Below, one piece after another: positions 58,155-64,000 of a DNA stretch of 64,000 nt. The stretch is taken from the NCBI GenBank assembly GCA_900095095.1, contig FMBT01000451.1, positions 1-64,000 on the forward strand, written 5' to 3'. Source of the DNA: Fragilariopsis cylindrus CCMP1102 (lineage: Eukaryota; Bacillariophyta; Bacillariophyceae; Bacillariales; Bacillariaceae). How positions within the stretch are numbered: the stretch's first letter is position 1; every line of letters starts with the position of its first letter. The notes beneath the pieces were generated by a model. The model was not told the DNA's origin. It did not search any database and was given only the letters and a program-made list of their open reading frames with translations. The translations under genes and the position numbers were made by a program.

Positions 58155-58804
58155 CTTCAATAATAATAATATTGGTTGCGTTAGCGTAATTTTAGTATCA
58201 AAGACGGCTGTTGACGACAGTTCGGCAAGTAAAAGCGAAGATTTTGATTACAGTTTCACTTGATTAGTGAGATTGTTTACTATGATGTCCAACAATTTGT
58301 ATCTGTACAGTTTACTGCATGTGACTGCTGATCGGTCAGTAATCTTGTGAGGAAATCTTCGTTGCGTTTTCTCATTAGCATTCTATCTTTATTTCAATCG
58401 TAAAGAACAGAGATCAATCAAAAAAGAGGTTGAAGAAGCTGAAAGCAGTGATTCGGGTCACGCACGGCACATTTCCGCCACATTCCCGGCACATTCCAGC
58501 ACATTTTGAATAAATTAGTTTTTCTTCTTTTTATACGAAAATTTAATTCGCCGAAACGCGCTAATCTACTTGAAGTACTTCAGAGTAGGGTGAAAATGGT
58601 CCAATACTGTACGCGTGCTGTACTAGATATGAAAGCTATTTTACTACTAGTAGAATAATAAGTTGGAGAGATGCATCCACTTCTTGGCTTAAAGTATTCT
58701 ATTCTTAGGAAATTGCAGCCATAAATAAATGGTCGTACTTAGCACGTTATGATAAAGACGATGGCATATTCATTGTAAACGTTTCTCTATTAAATATTTA
58801 TTCA
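58155..58804. other. Spacer
   Basis: Promoter side of the methyltransferase gene and 3' side of the GOST gene. A short tandem occurs near 58465 (cacatttccgccacattcccggcacattcc). Nothing else. Confidence 0.4.
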
Positions 58805-61472
58805 TTACGTGGCAACAGCATCGTCTATCTTAAATCCGTTCTCATCATCCATGTCTTCAGCAGAAGGAACCACACATGATAGTTCCAGCTCGTTTTCGTC
58901 CTCACCAAGTCCGGGGAGCTCCATTTGCATTGCATAGTCTTTTGCGTGTGAATTAGGTCTCCACAATATACCAACGCCAAAGAGAACGAATAAGTAATTG
59001 ACATGCGTGACGGCCTGCATGATCCACATTTGATCTTGGTTTAAATAGTTGGTGAATACCTGAACAATGTTCAACGCCAATAATAATCCAACAATTACCA
59101 ATGATGTAATGATTAAGCACCGCAGCTGCATGTGTCGCCGTAATTTTGACGTCTGGTTCATGTTTCTCAAGTATTCTGTTGTCGATGAAAGAGAGGATAT
59201 AATCCAACAGTAAAAGATTATATTGATAACAATAATAATGGGAGTAAGGACGAGTGCTAGATCCAACAGCTCTTCTTCTTCTTGTATTTGTGACAAATGT
59301 TGGACTGACTCGGCAGCAATCGCAAGAAAGTCACGAGCAAGAGTTAAACCAGAATACAAAAGTCCAAGAAAAATAATCTTAGCCAATGTCGCTCCTAGAG
59401 ATTCTCGTACAACGCCCCAGCCCATAGCAACCATCACCCCTAAACATCGCGAAGAGCCTCTCTTCAGGACTCCCAAACCGAGAGCTTTCGTTGTGTAAGT
59501 AATGATTTATAAAAAAAATAGAAGTAGAAACAGATGAGATTTATTATATATACATTTTTTAACATCCAGAACGACCTCATTTGTAATTGAAAAAAACTTA
59601 CCAGTATACGCAACAGCAGGATATCTAAGTCCATTAATATTCCAAATAAACAAATCAATTCCTAGAAAAGCAACTTCAAGGAAACCAACAACCATGGTTG
59701 CAAGAATATACTTTTGAATAGGAATCGCAGCTTCCTGGTACATCTTCATTCCACAGTGGTACCACAATGTTACAACGAAATAAATAGCTGCAAGTCCAGC
59801 ATAGAAAAACATTAGACCAAAAATGTCTCCGGGCTATTATAGAAGATAAATATACAAAAAAGTAGAACATAAAAAAAGATGTGGATACAAATAATATATG
59901 AGTGTACGGTCTTGCCTTTTGCGAGAGACCAGTAGCAGTAGCAGTAGCAGCAGCAGTGACAGCAACATCGGACGTCTTTTACTTACCAGGAATCCTCCTA
60001 CACTTTTCCATTCCATAGACCCAAGTGTTACGATTGAAAGACCATCATCGTTACAGTTGGCAATTACCATGACATAATCTCCTGAAACCTCCACATCAAA
60101 TTTCGGATCATTTAAGTTGAAAGTCTGAAGTGGCTCTGATGGTACGTCAGCATGACGATGATCTCCTTTAAAAATACTATGATCAATCATTAATGTTCCT
60201 ATGCTATCAGAAGTACATACTCCTCTCGCTGCTAAATCTTTCGCACAACAGTAACTCATACCACCCTCCATTTCATCATCATATGCACCTATTCCTAGCG
60301 TAACCCAATCGCAAGTTCCCCAAATATCTGTTTTGCAATCACTAGGGACTAGAAACAAAACAATGTCCATAACTTGATTTATGCTAGAAGTCTCATCAGC
60401 TAGAACACGGATTGCTCGTCCTCCTCCTCCTTCGTCGTCGTTGTTAAGTGTTGGACTGGGTGTTGGTTCGTCTACTTGATTATTATTTTCAGAAGTTTTT
60501 TCATCTACTTGGTTACCTTGATTTTTACTTTCGTCATTGTTATTATTTTCAGAAGATTTAGGATCTTTTGGTTCATCAGAGCCGTTTTCTTCATTATCTT
60601 CGTCATTATTATCCACAACTGGTGGTGTGTCGACGGCGGGAGTATCTTCAGCTTCAGTCTCGTCGTCATTTTTATCTGGTACATTATTTTTGTTTTCCTC
60701 ATTGCCTTTGTCTCCCTCGTCCGAGCCATTGTTATTCTTTTCTACTTCTCCAGAAGGAATAACTGGTTCTGATGATGGATCGACAACATCTTCTTTTCCT
60801 TCATTATCTTCGTCATTATTATCCACAACTGGTGGTGTGTCGACGGCGGGAGTATCTTCAGCTTTAGTCTCGTCGTCGTTTGTATCTGGTTCTTCATTAT
60901 TGTTTCCCTCTTTGTTTTTGTCTTCCTCGTTAGAGCCATTGTTATTATCTTCTTCTCCTCCAGAAGGAATGACTGGCTCTGATGATGGATCGACAACATC
61001 TTCTTTTCCTTCATTATCTTCGTCATTATTTTTCTCTACCTTAGGAACGACAGGTGCTGGAACTGGTGCTGAAAACTGGGGATGATACTGGCTCTGTTGT
61101 CGATTCATCAACTGCGTCGTCATCAACTGCGTCGTCATCCACATCGTCAACAGCATCGTCAACATCATCATTTCCATCCTCGAATTCATCATCTTCGTAT
61201 TCATCATCACCTTCATAGTTATCTTCATACGATTCGTATTCGTCATCACCATGTATGAAGAGTGGTTCTTCATTTGTTATTAATGTAACAAATGACAAAT
61301 CAATCGATGCAGGTGCTTGTAAAAATCCTCGAACGAAATGTACCTCATCACTACTAGCATCGATGATCATATCCAACTCGATAATTTCAGAATATACGAT
61401 GACCGATAATTGACCTAATAGAATCAAAACAGAGAGAACTATTATACGTGAAAAAGATGATCCAACCATCAT
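58805..61472 (-). CDS. GOST/lung seven-transmembrane receptor family protein with acidic repeat insert
   Basis: Three exons (61472-59987, 59833-59602, 59484-58805). The start is MMVGSSFSRIIVLSVLILLG at 61472; the frame upstream begins only with GTG. A signal peptide leads to a lumenal region interrupted by a long Asp/Glu/Asn-rich insert with a 210-bp tandem repeat. A Cys-bearing part follows (IVLFLVPSDCKTDIWGTCDW, CCAKDLAARGVCTSD) and EVSGDYVMVIANCNDDGLS, like the GOLD-type domain of the family. Exons 2 and 3 encode the seven spans: PGDIFGLMFFYAGLAAIYFV, LWYHCGMKMYQEAAIPIQKY, LGVLKRGSSRCLGVMVAMGW, GVVRESLGATLAKIIFLGLL. The tail is acidic. GPR107/108/TMEM87 relatives act in Golgi and endosomal traffic. 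One frame step (+1, or two missing bases) lies near 61083. About 800 residues. Confidence 0.82.
60597..61027 (-). repeat. 210-bp tandem repeat coding an acidic insert
   Basis: Two 70-codon units (about 60598-60807 and 60808-61027). Shared cores are NNDEDNEGKEDVVDPSSEPV, IPSG and EDTPAVDTPPVVDNNDEDNE; most differences are in-frame and conservative. They sit in the lumenal domain of the GOST gene. Confidence 0.85.
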
Positions 61473-62847
61473 GATGTAATGCGTGTACGTAGCTGATTGA
61501 TCCACAAGTCGTCGTCTTCCTTTTTCGTTTTCCTTCCTCTTCCAGTTCTTCTTAGTACGATTTTTAATCGGTTGTTTGTACAGTATACCAATTCGACTAT
61601 TTGTGTTTTATCGTGGCCTCATTCAATAGTCGTGTTATTATTTGACGGAAAGAAAGGGGTCATAAATAATTTTCGATATGCTTCCGTTAATTTGATAAAT
61701 ACGACTGAGATTTTTTTCTGGTTAATAAAACACTTTTACAGTACTACCGTATCTAGCTGGCTTAAGAAAGATCATTAAGACACTGACTACTACACAACAT
61801 ACCACACAATATATAGAATATATATGTATAACTTTAGAGAATTATGTTGAATAGGTGGTGTATTCGTTTACGAGCTTTGTTTTGAATTCAAATTGGAAAA
61901 AAGTCACCCCACATCTGCAAGGAACCCACCTGTATTAGTAACTTACCATGCAACAAGAATGAATCTAGTCACAAAATATGTTCTCGTTCCTATCTTAATT
62001 CATAGTCATGGGCCCAGAAATTATCATATAGAATAATCACCACTATTTGCTTACATATCAGCAGCTCTATAGTACCACATTTAGGCTTCACATACAGTAT
62101 CATATCTTCTTTATTTCTTTCTTTTATCTTGATGATCTTGTACTACTGCTATCCATTTTATTTTGATGGGAAGAAACATTGGTCTTGTTCCAAATATCTA
62201 CTTTTAGAAGTAGATTGAAATAGAATTGAGATGATTGTTGCCAAAAGCTTATTCAGAGCAGATTCTTTCTCAAAAGCAAAATTGATGGCTGGCTATATTA
62301 GATGGGAATTTTATGGTATATTTTCAAATTTTATGGTATAGTCATTTTATATTTCATACAACCAATGGTAGCCTTTTATATCTTTTAATCTTCTGTTGTT
62401 ACAAGAGGAAGCTTCCGTTAAGCAGTGAAATGGAGCATTACCTGCCAAAATAAGTAGTTGATTCATATAATTTTATTAGTCTCGATATTCGTGCCCATTT
62501 TGATGGTGTGTTCCTACAGGATCATAATGATAGTGAGTAAGAATAACTATACCGCAACTACCCATAAGGATGCCAGTGACGGTTGGGAAATGTGAATTTA
62601 ATAGCGATTAATTTTAGTTTACGCCTCATGCTCCCATACCTCCGTTTAGATTGAAAGTAAGAGCATGCGACGCGAGTTACACATCAAATATTATATTAAT
62701 CTTTCAAAGGAAGCGACATCTAAATCATTGATCCTGTGTTATCGAGAAAGTAACTCAATACGTATCAAACATATCACTATATCTCATAACTCTCGTAGCA
62801 AAAGAATGTTAAATGAAACACCGGGGATATCATTCATGCACAATAAT
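61473..62847. other. Spacer of about 1.4 kb
   Basis: AT-rich sequence between the GOST start and the 3' end of the TFIIS-like gene. The frame at 62665-63129 overlaps the next gene antisense and has no domain. A short direct repeat (attttatggtatatt / attttatggtatagt) lies at about 62310-62342. I see no gene. Confidence 0.4.
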
Positions 62848-64000
62848 TCAAATCTCGGACATAGGTGCGCTCTGGAACGAACGCCACAAATCATCATCGG
62901 AAAGACAAATCAATTTGTCCGGAGTTGCGAACTTTCCTGCAGCGATCATCCCCGCGAGGGTTCCCTTCAAGCGCTTTCCGCTGATACAAGCTACAAGGTC
63001 GTGAATTTTACTCCAGTACTTATCTACCCAAAAATCTACGGAGTCGTTATCGCTATTCTTATTTTTGCCTATACCCTGATGCTTCTTGCGTTCTTTGGAA
63101 TCCCCAGTCGACCAATTGTAGATGGCTAATTCGAGGTTGTGCACAATAGCGCTGTGGTTAACATTTTTGCTTTCAGGAATAAACGAGGCAGCTTGCTGTA
63201 AAAATTCTAAACCAAAAAGTCGATTCTCGTTTGAAGGAGTCTCAGTAGATATAGCTTGCAATGTCCATGATGGGATCGATTGGTTCTGCTTCGACGATTG
63301 TGAAGATATTGCAGATGGTTCCCCGCCAGAAGAAGAGGGCAGATCGTCCCCAACGAGTCCTGGGTGAGACGACGAACTCCCGGAGCGCATTAACTTCGTA
63401 AGGGAAAACCTTTTCTTTTTATCTACCTTCACTGTCGATAGTTGTTTTTTCTGCGAAAATGGCTCGAGCTTCAAGGAAGTCTTTGAGTCTCCATCAGATG
63501 CACCAACTCGAGATTGTTTTATAGATTTAGGAATTCTTTCCGTCGGTTTATCTTGGTCTATTTTTTTTGCATCCTCCTCCAATTTTGGCTGCACCGCCGG
63601 CGTTTTGGTTCGCTTTGACTTGTCAATTGATATATCAGTTTTCTCATCGATCGAAGTGGTCTTCCTTTCAGATTCCTTTATCGCTTTAAACCCTTCAGGG
63701 ACGGCGTCTTTCTTTTCTGTATACACTTTCTTAAATTCCGTCATGACTTGCTTGAACTTATCTTTGTCGTCACCAATTTTTTTCGATTGTTTCATTAGAT
63801 CACTCATACCATACTCTTCAATGAATGGTGCAGTGAAATGTTTCATATTCACAAGAAGCTCGTCATATATTCGTGAAAGTTGATTGGCATCTTTGTTGCC
63901 AGTCGCAATTTCCCAACGACGCACCAATTGTAGAAACTTTTTCTCGCAACTACTGAATCTTTCCTGCTCTTTTTTTGCCCGACTGATTTTCTCTCTCTTC
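62848..64000 (-). CDS. TFIIS-like protein, N-terminus beyond window edge
   Basis: The frame is open from the right edge to a TAG at 62848 (about 383 codons), so only the C-terminal part is present. A charged helix (ISRAKKEQERFSSCEKKF) leads into RRWEIATGNKDANQLSRIYD and FTAPFIEEYGMSDLMKQSKK. A long Lys/Ser-rich linker follows (KKRFSLTKLMRSGSSSS). The last 140 residues resemble the central helical domain of TFIIS/PHF3-type proteins: VHNLELAIYNWSTGDSKERK, YWSKIHDLVACISGKRLKGT, LAGMIAAGKFATPDKLICLS, DDDLW. No zinc ribbon follows, so it is not a canonical elongation factor TFIIS. Nuclear, transcription- or chromatin-linked by inference. Confidence 0.55.
   Translation of the reverse strand, partial: KREKISRAKKEQERFSSCEKKFLQLVRRWEIATGNKDANQLSRIYDELLVNMKHFTAPFIEEYGMSDLMKQSKKIGDDKDKFKQVMTEFKKVYTEKKDAVPEGFKAIKESERKTTSIDEKTDISIDKSKRTKTPAVQPKLEEDAKKIDQDKPTERIPKSIKQSRVGASDGDSKTSLKLEPFSQKKQLSTVKVDKKKRFSLTKLMRSGSSSSHPGLVGDDLPSSSGGEPSAISSQSSKQNQSIPSWTLQAISTETPSNENRLFGLEFLQQAASFIPESKNVNHSAIVHNLELAIYNWSTGDSKERKKHQGIGKNKNSDNDSVDFWVDKYWSKIHDLVACISGKRLKGTLAGMIAAGKFATPDKLICLSDDDLWRSFQSAPMSEI

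Overview
This 64 kb window is nuclear DNA of a stramenopile alga, almost certainly a diatom. The evidence is: many short GT-AG introns (about 85-150 bp); genes packed on both strands; leader peptides with the Phe-at-+1 motif of diatom plastid proteins (for example VSA-FS and ASA-FS); CAA-rich 5' leaders; AT-rich spacers; and a class XXIX-type myosin (motor, CBS repeats, PB1 domain, C-terminal membrane anchor), a class known from diatoms. I saw no bacterial operon, CRISPR array, rRNA gene, credible tRNA gene or retroelement. The species cannot be named from the sequence.

Layout. 0-11 kb: a truncated OEP61/STI1-like gene, a Stowaway-like MITE, a secreted PLA2-like protein with an altered active site, and a 2,692-residue myosin. 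13-18 kb: a zinc-finger/Hop2-like gene and a small lumen-type protein. 18-28 kb: an EF-hand/PX/BAR sorting nexin, a multipass membrane protein, a DUF1499 protein and a DUF3593-Ycf49 fusion. 27-36 kb: COP9 signalosome subunit 4, a Cys-rich plastid protein, a PRA1 protein, a PH-like protein and Rab geranylgeranyl transferase beta. 36-42 kb: a helicase-associated-repeat plus chromodomain gene, a pyruvate kinase fragment and a CBS-NhaD antiporter. 42-49 kb: plastid KASII, RNA polymerase subunit RPB5, a small basic protein and LSm6. 49-64 kb: a glucose/sorbosone dehydrogenase-PKD protein, a BAR-GRAM-VASt lipid-transfer protein, a family-16 methyltransferase, a GOST seven-membrane-span protein with an acidic repeat insert, and the C-terminal part of a TFIIS-like gene.

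Themes. Several genes serve membrane traffic and lipid handling: myosin, sorting nexin, PRA1, RabGGTase beta, GOST, VASt and PLA2-like. Several others are plastid-directed: KASII, NhaD, the Cys-rich protein, the DUF1499 protein, Ycf49 and the small lumen-type protein. No gene cluster with a joint function is evident.

Caution. At least ten clearly homologous host genes, including housekeeping ones, are broken by single-base frame steps. Nearly all are in the same direction (one base missing) and most lie at short homopolymers. This looks like under-called homopolymers in a long-read assembly rather than ten pseudogenes. Where homology shows the frame change, I annotate the gene as one locus and say so.
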